Assembly (NCBI GenBank): GCA_002840055.1
Contig: PGZJ01000001.1
Span: 434,001 to 498,000 of the forward strand
From: Gammaproteobacteria bacterium HGW-Gammaproteobacteria-11
GTDB lineage: Bacteria > Pseudomonadota > Gammaproteobacteria > Pseudomonadales > Pseudomonadaceae
Length of the DNA: 64,000 nucleotides
Reading direction: 5' to 3'
In this document: positions 46,247 through 55,781 of the stretch, piece by piece
Numbering within the stretch: position 1 is the stretch's first letter
Layout of the letters: each line of letters begins with the position of its first letter
Made by a program: the position numbers and the translations under genes
The notes under the pieces: generated by a model
What the model was told of the DNA's origin: nothing
Databases searched by the model: none
What the model saw: only the letters and a program-made list of their open reading frames with translations

Positions 46247-46331
46247 CCCCAGGACGGCCGAAGCCCATCTCTGCCATAGGTGTTAGCGGCTGACGCCGTT
46301 ATGTCGAGGTGGAACTCGACACTCCCAGGAG
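46247..46331 (+). repeat. 85-bp repeat unit, copy 1
   Basis: Direct repeat of 46372-46456 at a 125-bp period, with 14 mismatches in 85 by my count. It contains a TGTCGAG/CTCGACA hairpin at 46301-46322 and the phrase ATAGGTGTTnGCGGCTnACGCCG. Confidence 0.75.
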
Positions 46332-46333
46332 CA

Positions 46334-46359
46334 GGTGGGAGCGGCGGCCTCGCCGCGAA
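46334..46359 (+). repeat. REP element between the 85-bp repeats
   Basis: Identical in 26 of 26 bases to the REP at 43391-43416. It sits in the spacer between the two 85-bp units. Confidence 0.82.
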
Positions 46360-46371
46360 GGGTCTGGGTCT

Positions 46372-46456
46372 TCCTGGGAAGGCCGAGTTCCATCTCGGCA
46401 ATAGGTGTTCGCGGCTTACGCCGTTGTGTCGAGATGGAACTCGACACGCCCAGGAG
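46372..46456 (+). repeat. 85-bp repeat unit, copy 2
   Basis: Second copy of the unit at 46247-46331. It has two hairpins: GCCGAG/CTCGGC near 46382-46399 and the perfect GTGTCGAG/CTCGACAC at 46426-46447. Confidence 0.75.
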
Positions 46457-46578
46457 GGTGCCTGCGACCATTGAGGATTGATTGAAAGTACATACCCCGG
46501 CAAGGTCGGGCTAGATCCAGGCGAGGGCCAGGCTTTACCCAGCAGAGCAACAAGCGAGAGTCGGGGCAGCCTGTTATT

Positions 46579-47310
46579 TCAGTGCGGATCCAGCCAGATC
46601 AGCGACGCCATGCGCCCGGTCTGACCATCACGCCGGTAGGAATAAAAGCGCTCAGGATCACTATAGGTGCATAGCCCACCTCCACCGATATAACCCACAC
46701 CACAGCGTTCCAGCCGCTGCCGGGCCAGGCTAAAGAGATCAGCCAGATAGTGGCCTGGTCGGTTTTGCACAAAGGCCTGCTCAGCCTCAGGATGCTGATC
46801 GGCAAAGGCACTACGTACCTCCTCACCCACCTCAAAGGCTTGCGGACCAATTGCCGGACCAAACCAGGCCATAACCTCATCGGACGGACAATCCAGCGCC
46901 AACAGGGTCTGTTCCAGCACACCGGCCAACAAACCGCGCCAACCGGCATGCGCGGCGGCTACACGCGTGCCGTCGCGACGACAGAAGAGAACGGGCAGAC
47001 AATCAGCAGTCATGATGCAACAAGCCAGACCCGGCGTATCGGTCCAGAGTGCATCAGCGGTAAGCACCTGCTGTGCCGTAGCTGGCACCACAGCCGTGCC
47101 GTGTACTTGTTGTACCCAGGCAGCTGTGCAACCCAGCTCGGCGGCCAGGAGTGCGCGGTTGCGGGCTACATGGGCGATGTCATCACCGACATGATCGCCC
47201 AGATTCAAACCTTGCCAAACGCCCGTACTGACACCCCCTGTCCGGGTCGTCAGACAGGTTCGCACACCTGGTGGCGCGGGCCAGTCAGCCTGCAGCCAAT
47301 GGCTGATCAT
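46579..47310 (-). CDS. pgeF: PgeF (YfiH) laccase-domain purine nucleoside phosphorylase / peptidoglycan editing factor
   Basis: 243 residues of the multicopper-oxidase-like DUF152 fold: TCLTTRTGGVSTGVWQGLNLG at the start, WVQQVHGTAVV, MTADCLPVLFC and VAAAHAGWRGLLAGVLE, whose His and Cys residues form the metal site. Homologues act on purine nucleosides, and PgeF removes mis-incorporated L-Ser from peptidoglycan precursors. The ATG overlaps the rluD stop as ATGA, as in many pseudomonads (PA4543). Confidence 0.92.
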   Translation of the reverse strand: MISHWLQADWPAPPGVRTCLTTRTGGVSTGVWQGLNLGDHVGDDIAHVARNRALLAAELGCTAAWVQQVHGTAVVPATAQQVLTADALWTDTPGLACCIMTADCLPVLFCRRDGTRVAAAHAGWRGLLAGVLEQTLLALDCPSDEVMAWFGPAIGPQAFEVGEEVRSAFADQHPEAEQAFVQNRPGHYLADLFSLARQRLERCGVGYIGGGGLCTYSDPERFYSYRRDGQTGRMASLIWLDPH

Positions 47311-48266
47311 TCACCCAGCTCGCCATCTTCATGCAGCAGCTCCAGCAGCGTGACCATATCCTGCGGCAGCGGCACCTCCCAACGCATGGGCCGGCCATCG
47401 TCCGGATGTTCCAGCTCAAGACGCCGGGCATGCAGCGCCTGGCGCGGGAACTCGCGCAACATGGCAATCAGCTCCTTGGTGGCGCCTGCGGGTATGCGCA
47501 GACGACCGCCGTAGGTCTGGTCGCCGACCAAGGGGAAGTTGATATAACTCATGTGCACGCGAATCTGATGCGTGCGGCCGGTTTCCAGTTTGACCTTGAC
47601 GTGGGTGTGCGCACGGAAGCGACTGATAACCCGATAGTGGCTGACCGCCTGCTTGCCACCAACCATCACCGCCATTTTCTGGCGGTTGGTGCCATGCCGG
47701 GCAATCGGCTGGTCAACCTTGCCTCCGGCCGTCATCACACCGACTACCACGCACTCGTATTCGCGGGTAACGGTACGGTTCTGCAACTGGTTGACCAGAT
47801 CGTTCTGCGCTTCAAGGGTTTTTGCCACCACCATGAGGCCCGTGGTGTCCTTGTCCAGGCGGTGCACAATGCCCGCGCGCGGCACCTTGGCCAAATCAGG
47901 CGCATGGTGCAACAGCGCATTCAGTAACGTGCCATCGGCATGCCCGGCCGCCGGATGCACAACCAGTCCAGCGGGCTTGTTGATGACCAGCAAGGCATGA
48001 TCTTCATACAGAATATCCAGATCGATGGCTTCGGCCTGCCACTCACCCTGAATTTCACGCTCGGCATCCAACTCGAGTTTTTCGCCACCGAATACCGTGT
48101 CGCGCGGGCGCACAGTACGCCCGTCCAGGGTCAGGCTGCCGTCCTTGATCCAGCCTTGCAGACGCGAGCGGGAAAAATCGGGGAACAATTGGGCAGCCAC
48201 CTGGTCAAGGCGTTGACCGCCACTCTCTGGGGTGACTTGGGCAGACAGGCGGATACGATCAGACAT
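47307..48266 (-). CDS. rluD: 23S rRNA pseudouridine(1911/1915/1917) synthase
   Basis: 319 residues from the ATG at 48266; a longer frame start is unsupported. S4 RNA-binding domain at about 15-65 (RLDQVAAQLFPDFSRSRLQGWI) and the catalytic GIVHRLDKDTTGLMVVAKT with the essential Asp. RluD modifies helix 69 of 23S rRNA. First gene of the rluD-pgeF pair and divergent from bamD. Confidence 0.95.
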   Translation of the reverse strand: MSDRIRLSAQVTPESGGQRLDQVAAQLFPDFSRSRLQGWIKDGSLTLDGRTVRPRDTVFGGEKLELDAEREIQGEWQAEAIDLDILYEDHALLVINKPAGLVVHPAAGHADGTLLNALLHHAPDLAKVPRAGIVHRLDKDTTGLMVVAKTLEAQNDLVNQLQNRTVTREYECVVVGVMTAGGKVDQPIARHGTNRQKMAVMVGGKQAVSHYRVISRFRAHTHVKVKLETGRTHQIRVHMSYINFPLVGDQTYGGRLRIPAGATKELIAMLREFPRQALHARRLELEHPDDGRPMRWEVPLPQDMVTLLELLHEDGELGE

Positions 48267-48458
48267 GCGGAACTCACTGGAAGGCGCCGGGGCGCAATGG
48301 CAAAGCTGAATCCTTTTTGGTTTCGGCTCCACGCTGTGGTTAAATACGGCTACTTTGCAGCCGGTAACCGGGCTGACCGGCGGACTGCAAACAGGTCCCA
48401 ACTATAACAGGACGGCTGTCCGGGCAACAGCACGAGGTCGTCCATCCGGAAATCAACT

Positions 48459-49448
48459 ATGTCGATGAAACACCTTCTGCTGGTCGGTTTGCTTGCCCTT
48501 CTGGCCGCTTGCTCCTCAAACGTCGTCCTCGACGAGTCGCTGAGTGAGTCCGAACTCTACCAGTTGGCACAGCAGGATCTGGATGCCAACAGCTACGCGG
48601 CAGCGATTGAGAAGCTTCGGGCCCTCGAGTCACGTTATCCCTTCGGTCGCTTTGCCCAGCAGGCCCAGCTCGAGCTGATCTACGCCTATTACGAGAATAT
48701 GGAGCCGGAGGCATCCAAATCGTCGGCTGACCGTTTTATTCGTCTGCATCCCCAGCATCCAAACGTAGACTATGCCTATTACATGCGTGGCATGGCCTCG
48801 TTCAACCGTGACCGGGGTATCTTCGAGCGCTTTCTGCCGCTGGACATGACCCGCCGTGATCCTGGCGCTGCACGTGACTCCTTCAATGAGTTCGCCCAAC
48901 TGGTGAGTCGCTACCCGGACAGTCGTTATGCCCCGGACGCACGACTGCGCATGGTTTATCTGCGCAACCTGCTGGCCGCCTATGACGTGCATGTGGCTCA
49001 TTATTATCTGAAGCGTCAGGCCAATCTGGCTGCCGTCAACCGCGGTCGCTATATCGTCGAAAATTTCCAGCAGACACCTTCGGTAGCTGACGGCCTGGCC
49101 ATCATGGTCGAAGGCTATCAGCGCCTGGCCATGCCTGATCTGGCCGATACCGCCTTGCTGACACTGCAAATGAACTACCCGGAACACCCCAGCCTGAGCA
49201 GTGGCGAATTTCGCCACCATGTTGAGCCGGCCAAGGCTGAAGCCAGCCGCTTTCGCAGCATGACCACAGGCTTGCTGGACAAAGTGTTGACGCCACCCTC
49301 GCGCAATCAGGGCACGCAGATGGAACGCGAAATGCAGGCACAATATCGCAATGCCCTCGACGCCCTGCCAGCCGATATCCGCGCCCCTGCGGATGAAGCC
49401 CCCTCGCGCTCAATCTGGAGCAGAATCACCTTCGGGCTGTTTGACTAA
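48459..49448 (+). CDS. bamD: Outer membrane assembly lipoprotein BamD
   Basis: 329 residues with a lipoprotein signal peptide (LLALLAAC, Cys18) followed by TPR-like helices starting [21 protein letters not shown] and [20 protein letters not shown]. BamD is the essential lipoprotein partner of BamA in beta-barrel insertion (former ComL). Start ATG at 48459; the ATG two codons on is an alternative. Divergent from rluD, as in P. aeruginosa (PA4544-PA4545). A strong terminator follows. Confidence 0.95.
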   Translation: MSMKHLLLVGLLALLAACSSNVVLDESLSESELYQLAQQDLDANSYAAAIEKLRALESRYPFGRFAQQAQLELIYAYYENMEPEASKSSADRFIRLHPQHPNVDYAYYMRGMASFNRDRGIFERFLPLDMTRRDPGAARDSFNEFAQLVSRYPDSRYAPDARLRMVYLRNLLAAYDVHVAHYYLKRQANLAAVNRGRYIVENFQQTPSVADGLAIMVEGYQRLAMPDLADTALLTLQMNYPEHPSLSSGEFRHHVEPAKAEASRFRSMTTGLLDKVLTPPSRNQGTQMEREMQAQYRNALDALPADIRAPADEAPSRSIWSRITFGLFD

Positions 49449-49487
49449 GCATTAAAAAACCGGCCGAAAGGCCGGTTTTTTAATGCT
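49448..49487. terminator. Bidirectional rho-independent terminator between bamD and nadE
   Basis: An 18-bp perfect stem (49448-49465 with 49470-49487), GAAA tetraloop and a GGCCGG core flanked by A6 and T6 runs, so it works on both strands for the convergent genes. Confidence 0.93.
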
Positions 49488-49506
49488 GCAGACATCAGGT
49501 TCGGGC

Positions 49507-51138
49507 CTAGTCTTCCGCGGCCCAACCCGATGTGATCGGATATCGGCGGTCGCGACCAAAGCCACGCTGGGTAATACGCGGCCCCACTGCCGCCTGACGA
49601 CGCTTGTACTCATTGCGATCGACCAGCTTGACCACCCTGTGCACCACATCCTGATCAAATCCCGCTGCCACAATGGCACTGGCTGACAAGTCGTGTTCAA
49701 CGTACAGACGCAGGATTTCATCCAGCTCAGGGTAGGCCGGCAACGAATCTTCATCCTTCTGATCCGGCGCCAACTCGGCAGAAGGCGGACGATCAATAAC
49801 CCGTTGCGGGATCACCGGACCAAGCCGATTGCGGTACTCCGCCAAACGAAATACCAGGGTCTTGGGGACATCCTTGAGCACATCAAAACCACCCGCCATA
49901 TCGCCGTAGAGCGTGGCATAACCGACCGCCACTTCGCTTTTGTTACCCGTGGTCAACACCAGCGCGCCGGTTTTATTCGACAGCGCCATCAGCATTACAC
50001 CCCGGCAGCGGGACTGCAGATTTTCCTCGGTGGTATCACGCGGCAATCCGGCAAACACCGGCTCCAGGGTCTGCATGAAGGCCTCGACCATGGGCGCGAT
50101 AGGCAGCACTCGGTATGTAACCCGCTGGGTACGTGCCTGTGCTTCGGCGTCCTCAAGGCTCATGCTGGACGTGTAATGGTAGGGCATCATGACCGCTTCG
50201 ACGCGGTCCGGGCCCAGGGCATCAACGGCAATCGCCAGGGTCAGCGCCGAGTCGATTCCACCAGACAGCCCCAGCAGCACACCTTTGAAGCCCGTTTTAC
50301 CAATGTAATCGCGCACCCCGACAACCAGCGCCTGATAAACGCTGGCTTCAAGCTCAGGCAGTGGTGCCAGGCTGCCCTGACGCAATTGCACCTGATGATC
50401 GTCATACAGAACATCAACCGGATACAGGCCCTCGACATAAGCCGGCGCGCGCAGCGCCACCACGCCATCGGCCTGCATGGCCACCGAGCCACCGTCAAAT
50501 ACCAGTTCATCCTGGCCACCGACCTGGTTGACATAAATCACCGGCATACTGCCTTCGCTGCAGCGCTCGCGCAGCACGTCTTCGCGCTCGGTCTGCTTGT
50601 CCATGTGAAAGGGTGAGGCATTCAGATTCAACATCAGCCTGGCTCCGGCGGCGCGGGCCTGGGCCATGGGTGAGGTTTGCCAGATGTCCTCACAGATACT
50701 CAAGGCCACCGGCAGGCCATCGACATCCAGCACGCAGGGGCTATCGCCCTCAGTGAAATAGCGCTTTTCATCAAACACCTTGTAATTGGGCAGATGCTGC
50801 TTGCTGTAATGGGCCAGCAGGCTGGCATCGGCAATCACCGCCGCACGGTTGTAGCAATGACCGTCTTCCTGCCAGGGATACCCCACCACCAGATAAATGC
50901 CCTGTACGCGCTCACACAGCTGCTGCAGAGCCCAGTCGATTCTGGCCTGCATGCTCGAACGCAACAGCAGGTCTTCAGGTGGATAGCCACAAAGTGACAG
51001 CTCGGGCAACAGAATCACACGGGCCTGCAGTTCATCACGCGCCGTTATGGCGGACTCGACAATGCGCTCAAGATTGCCCCGAATATCCCCTACACGCAGA
51101 TTCAACTGTGCCATTACAACGCGGAGGTTCGCGCTCAT
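49507..51138 (-). CDS. nadE: Glutamine-dependent NAD+ synthetase
   Basis: 543 residues: an N-terminal nitrilase-type glutaminase domain (Glu in LLPELSLCGYPPEDLL, Lys in SKQHLPNYKVFDEKRYF, Cys in LSICEDIWQ) and a C-terminal ammonia-using synthetase with LLGLSGGIDSALTLAIA near residue 285. It makes NAD+ from deamido-NAD+. It starts at 51138 and is divergent from the zinc-ribbon microprotein. Confidence 0.95.
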   Translation of the reverse strand: MSANLRVVMAQLNLRVGDIRGNLERIVESAITARDELQARVILLPELSLCGYPPEDLLLRSSMQARIDWALQQLCERVQGIYLVVGYPWQEDGHCYNRAAVIADASLLAHYSKQHLPNYKVFDEKRYFTEGDSPCVLDVDGLPVALSICEDIWQTSPMAQARAAGARLMLNLNASPFHMDKQTEREDVLRERCSEGSMPVIYVNQVGGQDELVFDGGSVAMQADGVVALRAPAYVEGLYPVDVLYDDHQVQLRQGSLAPLPELEASVYQALVVGVRDYIGKTGFKGVLLGLSGGIDSALTLAIAVDALGPDRVEAVMMPYHYTSSMSLEDAEAQARTQRVTYRVLPIAPMVEAFMQTLEPVFAGLPRDTTEENLQSRCRGVMLMALSNKTGALVLTTGNKSEVAVGYATLYGDMAGGFDVLKDVPKTLVFRLAEYRNRLGPVIPQRVIDRPPSAELAPDQKDEDSLPAYPELDEILRLYVEHDLSASAIVAAGFDQDVVHRVVKLVDRNEYKRRQAAVGPRITQRGFGRDRRYPITSGWAAED

Positions 51139-51274
51139 TGTCCATCTCCTGATTCAGAATGGGCATATTGTCTGGCATGCGCCTGTCGCTCGCAATCATC
51201 TACCGCGCCGCGCCCCTTTGGTGCAGCTGCAGCATGGGCTACACTGGTCCGACATTGTCAACGGATGCCACCTG

Positions 51275-51499
51275 ATGGGCTTATTCAAACTGCTTGTTCT
51301 GATTCTGCTGATCGTCGCAGTGATGGTGCTTTGGCGTCGCTTCCAGGCCTGGCAAAAAACCGCTGGTGCCGAGCAGAAGCCCGCGCTGATGGTGCGCTGC
51401 GCCCACTGCAAGTTGAACCTGCCTGAAAATCAGGCCGTGCGTGAAGGGCAACACTGGTTCTGCAGCAGTGAACACCGCGATGCCGGACCCCATGACTGA
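51275..51499 (+). CDS. PP0621-family small membrane zinc-ribbon protein
   Basis: 74 residues from the ATG at 51275. One N-terminal membrane helix (LLVLILLIVAVMVLWRRF) then a C-terminal RCAHCKLNLPENQA...WFCSSEHRDAG segment with CxxC and CSxxH, a likely zinc knuckle. Its stop lies inside the pilS start region (ATG at 51492), so it is translationally coupled to pilS. A link to the type IV pilus sensor is suggested by context only; function unknown. Confidence 0.75.
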   Translation: MGLFKLLVLILLIVAVMVLWRRFQAWQKTAGAEQKPALMVRCAHCKLNLPENQAVREGQHWFCSSEHRDAGPHD

Positions 51500-53075
51500 T
51501 ATCAGCACCGACTCCCAGCGTCCGAGAATACTGCGCTACTACAATATTTACCGTGTCATTCTCGGCTTTTTTCTGACCATTCTGACCAGCTCATCACTGC
51601 AGGATGGCCTGCTTGAGCTGAATAACTCAGGCTTGTATGAAAAAGCCAGCTGGTTCTATCTGTTTATCAACGTTCTCATTGCACTCCTGCTGCATCAGAT
51701 CCGCCGTGATGTTCACCTCTTCACTCTTTCGGTACTCGACATCATTCTGCTCGGCGTCATCTTCTATTCGGCGGGCGGCGCAGGCAGTGGCTTTGGCAAT
51801 CTGCTGATTATCCCCGTGGCCGTCGGCAATATTCTGCTACATGGTCGCGTTGGACTGCTGTTACCGGCGCTGGCCAGCCTGGCGATCATTTACCTGACTT
51901 TTTTCCTCAGTCTGTCCAATCCGGCCACCACCCAAAGTTATCTGCAGGTCGGTGTTATTGGCTGCATCTATTTTGCCGTCGCACTCTTTGTGCAGCGCCT
52001 CAGCAGACGCCTGCGGCAGTCCGAAAGCCTGGCCCAGCAACAAGCCGCCAGTCTTGCCAGCCTGGAGAAAATCAACCAGCTGATCATTCAACGCATGCGT
52101 ACCGGCATCATGGTGATCGGCAATAACCATCAGGTATTACTGGCCAACGAGGCGGCAGCCCGGATGCTCGGCACCGACATTGCCCGCGGTTCGGCGCTCA
52201 ATCAGCTGGCACCCAGCCTGACCCAGCGACTCAGACAATGGCAGAGCAATCCCTCGATTCGTACTCAGCCCTTTCATAACCACAGTGGCGGGGCTGAAAT
52301 CATGGCCAACTTCAAGCCGCTGATTTCCGAACGTGATGAAACGTTATTGATCTTTCTGGATGACAACACCCAGGTTGCACAGCAGGCACAGCAGCTGAAG
52401 CTGGCCTCACTGGGCCGGCTGACCGCCAGTATCGCCCATGAAATTCGCAATCCACTGGGGGCCATCAGCCATGCCGCCCAGTTGCTCAATGAATCCACCG
52501 TTATTGATGATCAGGACAAGCGCCTGGCGCAAATCATCCAGCAGCACTCGCAACGCATGAACAAGGTTATCGAGACAGTGCTGGAACTCTCACGGCGCCG
52601 CGCCAGCGAGCCGCAACTGGTCGATCTGGGGCTCTGGCTGGAGCAGTTCAGTGAGTCATTCAGCCTGATCAATCCGGCATCGGACAACCTTGAACTGACT
52701 ATTGATCAGCCTGGCATCATGACACGTATGGACCCAGGCCAGCTTAATCAGGTACTCGACAACCTTTGCCAGAACGCCTTTCGATATAGCGGCAAAGCGG
52801 GCAGCAACAGAACCATATGGCTGAAACTGTACCTGCACCCTGACAGTGAGCTACCCACCCTCGAGATCATCGATCACGGCCCAGGTATTGCCGAGGAGCA
52901 TGTTTCGCATATTTTTGAGCCCTTTTACACTACCGAGTCCTCAGGCACCGGTTTGGGCCTGTATATCTCGCGCGAGCTGTGCGAAAGCAATCAGGCGCGT
53001 CTCGAATACGAGCCACTGGTACCCCGCGGAAGCTGCATGCGGATTACCTTTGCCCACCCCAAACGTCTTGTATGA
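51492..53075 (+). CDS. pilS: Type IV pilus sensor histidine kinase PilS
   Basis: 527 residues from the ATG at 51492 (alternative ATG at 51480). About six N-terminal membrane helices (roughly 25-175), a PAS-like domain (GIMVIGNNHQVLLANEAAARML), HisKA with SIAHEIRNPLGAISHA (phospho-His) and HATPase boxes DNLCQNAFRYSG, DHGPGI, GTGLGLY. PilS controls pilA transcription through PilR. The pilin gene is not in this window. Confidence 0.94.
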   Translation: MTDISTDSQRPRILRYYNIYRVILGFFLTILTSSSLQDGLLELNNSGLYEKASWFYLFINVLIALLLHQIRRDVHLFTLSVLDIILLGVIFYSAGGAGSGFGNLLIIPVAVGNILLHGRVGLLLPALASLAIIYLTFFLSLSNPATTQSYLQVGVIGCIYFAVALFVQRLSRRLRQSESLAQQQAASLASLEKINQLIIQRMRTGIMVIGNNHQVLLANEAAARMLGTDIARGSALNQLAPSLTQRLRQWQSNPSIRTQPFHNHSGGAEIMANFKPLISERDETLLIFLDDNTQVAQQAQQLKLASLGRLTASIAHEIRNPLGAISHAAQLLNESTVIDDQDKRLAQIIQQHSQRMNKVIETVLELSRRRASEPQLVDLGLWLEQFSESFSLINPASDNLELTIDQPGIMTRMDPGQLNQVLDNLCQNAFRYSGKAGSNRTIWLKLYLHPDSELPTLEIIDHGPGIAEEHVSHIFEPFYTTESSGTGLGLYISRELCESNQARLEYEPLVPRGSCMRITFAHPKRLV

Positions 53076-53108
53076 TTGATCACATGGACAGCAAACAGAG
53101 TCAGGCCA

Positions 53109-54467
53109 ATGAACGATAGCAAGCAACCTCTGGTGCTCATCATTGACGACGAACCCGATATTCTTGAGCTGCTGGACTTGACCCTGCAACGCATGCAGGT
53201 CAAGACCTGCAGTGCCGTCAGCGTGGCCGAAGCCATGCAGCAGCTGGAAACGCAACGCTTCGATCTGTGTCTGACCGATATGCGCCTGCCTGATGGTGAT
53301 GGTCTGGACATTGTCCGTCATATCCAGCAGCACCATCCGCACACACCCATAGCCATGATTACGGCCTATGGCAGCCTGGATACGGCTATCTGCGCACTCA
53401 AGGCGGGCGCATTTGACTTCCTGACCAAACCGGTTGACTTGCAGCGCCTGCGTGATCTGGTCAACAGTGCGCTGCGTTTGACGCCGAACACCGAACAGGA
53501 CAGTGGACTTGCCGAGGATGACCCGATCCTCGGGATTTCACCGCCGATCCAGCAACTGCGCAGGCAGATCAACAAGCTGGCACGCAGCCAGGCCCCGCTG
53601 TATATCAGCGGTGAGTCCGGCAGCGGCAAGGAATTGGTAGCACGACGAATCCACGCCCTCGGCTCGCGCAACGAGCAGCCCTTTGTGCCGGTAAACTGCG
53701 GCGCTATCCCTTCGGAGCTGATGGAAAGTGAGTTTTTTGGCCACCGCAAGGGCAGCTTCACCGGCGCAGTGGCAGACAAGCCCGGATTGTTTCAGGCCGC
53801 GTCGGGCGGCACCCTGTTCCTTGATGAGGTCGCCGACCTGCCCATGGCCATGCAGGTCAAGTTGTTGCGTGCCATTCAGGAAAAGGCCGTGCGCCCTTTA
53901 GGCACCCAGCAGGAAGAGCCTGTTGATATACGCCTGCTCTGTGCCACCCACAAAGACCTTGCCGCGGAAGTGACAGCTGGACGCTTTCGTCAGGACCTGT
54001 TCTACCGGATCAACGTTATAGAGCTGCGCGTCCCGCCTCTGCGTGAACGCCGTGAAGATATCCCCCTGTTGAGCAGACACATTCTTGCCAGACTGGCTGA
54101 CCGCAACCAGATGCCAGTGCCCGAGTTGGCGCGTGAGAGTCTCGAGTCATTATGCAATTACCGCTTTCCCGGCAATGTCAGGGAACTGGAAAATGTATTG
54201 GAGCGGGCTTTTACTCTGTGCGAAGGCCAGACAATTCGAGTCGACGATCTGCATCTTTCGGCATTGACCAGCAACAGCAAAGGCAATCCGTCTTCAAACC
54301 TCAACGAGATTGACTCACTGGAAGACTTCCTCGACAACATCGAGAGAACGGCTATTACTCAGGCACTCGAGGAAACCCGCTGGAACAAGACCGCAGCCGC
54401 CAAGCGCCTGGGGCTGACCTTCCGATCATTGCGTTACCGCTTGAAGAAGCTCGGCCTGGAAGATTGA
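53109..54467 (+). CDS. pilR: Sigma-54-dependent response regulator PilR
   Basis: 452 residues from the ATG at 53109. Receiver domain (LIIDDEPD, CLTDMRLPDGDG with the phospho-Asp), AAA+ domain with GESGSGKE and the sigma-54-contacting GSFTGA loop, and a Fis-type HTH (KTAAAKRLGLTFRSLRYRLKKLG). Activates pilA with RpoN. It follows pilS after 33 bp and ends convergent to thiO. Confidence 0.95.
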   Translation: MNDSKQPLVLIIDDEPDILELLDLTLQRMQVKTCSAVSVAEAMQQLETQRFDLCLTDMRLPDGDGLDIVRHIQQHHPHTPIAMITAYGSLDTAICALKAGAFDFLTKPVDLQRLRDLVNSALRLTPNTEQDSGLAEDDPILGISPPIQQLRRQINKLARSQAPLYISGESGSGKELVARRIHALGSRNEQPFVPVNCGAIPSELMESEFFGHRKGSFTGAVADKPGLFQAASGGTLFLDEVADLPMAMQVKLLRAIQEKAVRPLGTQQEEPVDIRLLCATHKDLAAEVTAGRFRQDLFYRINVIELRVPPLRERREDIPLLSRHILARLADRNQMPVPELARESLESLCNYRFPGNVRELENVLERAFTLCEGQTIRVDDLHLSALTSNSKGNPSSNLNEIDSLEDFLDNIERTAITQALEETRWNKTAAAKRLGLTFRSLRYRLKKLGLED

Positions 54468-54477
54468 CACGCCTGTT

Positions 54478-55578
54478 CTACAGCGCCTGCAGTCGACCTG
54501 CCGGGTTATACGCGGCCGGATCAATCAGCGGTTTACTGCCACTGATCAGATCAGCCAGCAAGGCACAGGATGCCGGCGCCAGAACCAGACCATTGCGGTA
54601 ATGCCCGGCATTCAGCCACAGTCCGTCATAACCGGGTACGGCGCCAATAAAGGGCACGCCATCCGGTGAACCTGGTCGCAGACCAGCCCACTGAGCCACC
54701 GGCTGGTTGTCTGCCAGATCGGGCAACAACGCCTCAGCCGAGGCGCGCAGGGACGCCAGCGCCGCATCCGTAGTACTGTAGTCAAAACCGGCATGCTCCA
54801 GGGTACTGCCGATCAGAATATGGCCATCACGTCGGGGGATGGCATAGCGGCCATCGAATAACACCATGCTCGGTAGCCAGCCTGGCGCACGACGGTAAAG
54901 CAGCATCTGCCCCTTGACCGGTTTGACTGGCAAGGCCAACCCCAGCTCGGCCAGCCAGTCACCGCTCCAGGCACCCGCGGCCAGGACTACTGCTCCGCTC
55001 GGGATGCGTGCGTCGCCGCAGCGCACACCACAGACCCGTCCCTGCTCAATCAGCAGGCCATCAACTGGACTCTGCTCATGCAACTGAAAATGCGGGAACT
55101 GCAACAGGCGAGCGCGCAACGCGCGCATCAGCCTGGGGTTGCGCACATTGGCCAGGTCGGCCTGCCAGAGCGCCCTGCTATAACCCTGGCGCAACTGAGG
55201 CACTTGGCGATAAATAAAGTGCTGGTCCACCTCAACAATGGGTTTGGCATGCGCGCAGGCCCACTCCAAAGCGGTTTTTTGCTCGCTATGGTCGAGCCAC
55301 AACAGGCCACAGGGCGTGAACTCAGGATCAATGCCCGTCGCCTCAAACAGCCGACTGTTCAACAGCGGATAAGCGACCTGGGAAGCCTCGGCCAGCGCAC
55401 TGACGGGTTCAGCATAACGCCATGGGTAGAGCGGCGACACTATCCCGCCCCCGGCCCAGGACGACTCCTTACCGGTCAGGCCTTTATCGAACAGGGATAC
55501 TGCGTAACCGCGTTCCAGCAACTGCAGTGCCGTCAAACAGCCAATAACGCCCCCACCCACAACACTCAGTCGTTCCAT
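54478..55578 (-). CDS. thiO: Glycine oxidase ThiO
   Basis: 366 residues from the ATG at 55578, the position with the FAD motif right at the start (LSVVGGGVIGCLTALQLLERGY). DAO-family fold with the AGAWSGDWLAELGLALPVKPVKGQML region and a C-terminal GHYRNGLVLAPASCALLADLI motif. It oxidises glycine to iminoglycine for the thiazole of thiamine; a broader D-amino-acid oxidase role is possible. It lies next to pilR, as PA4548 does. Confidence 0.88.
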   Translation of the reverse strand: MERLSVVGGGVIGCLTALQLLERGYAVSLFDKGLTGKESSWAGGGIVSPLYPWRYAEPVSALAEASQVAYPLLNSRLFEATGIDPEFTPCGLLWLDHSEQKTALEWACAHAKPIVEVDQHFIYRQVPQLRQGYSRALWQADLANVRNPRLMRALRARLLQFPHFQLHEQSPVDGLLIEQGRVCGVRCGDARIPSGAVVLAAGAWSGDWLAELGLALPVKPVKGQMLLYRRAPGWLPSMVLFDGRYAIPRRDGHILIGSTLEHAGFDYSTTDAALASLRASAEALLPDLADNQPVAQWAGLRPGSPDGVPFIGAVPGYDGLWLNAGHYRNGLVLAPASCALLADLISGSKPLIDPAAYNPAGRLQAL

Positions 55579-55781
55579 ATCCTGCCCCGTCAATCCGCGC
55601 GCCAATCAAACCCGCCCAGCATAAAGCAGTGACCCAGGCATCGCCATGATTCAGAACAAGGATGAAAATGAAAAAATGTGTTAATAAAAAGCGCAAGTTA
55701 TACCTTTGGACAGGTGTTCGAGAGTGTCACTCGCTGTGATTAAACGGTATTATTGAGACAGATTTTCATGCAAGAGGCGAC

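Larger units (their letters stand above)
46021..46578. other. Repeat-rich gap between clpB and pgeF
   Basis: 558 bp without a gene. It holds the clpB promoter, an isolated REP and two copies of an 85-bp hairpin-rich repeat, then about 120 bp (46457-46578) where I see nothing notable before the pgeF stop. Confidence 0.75.
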
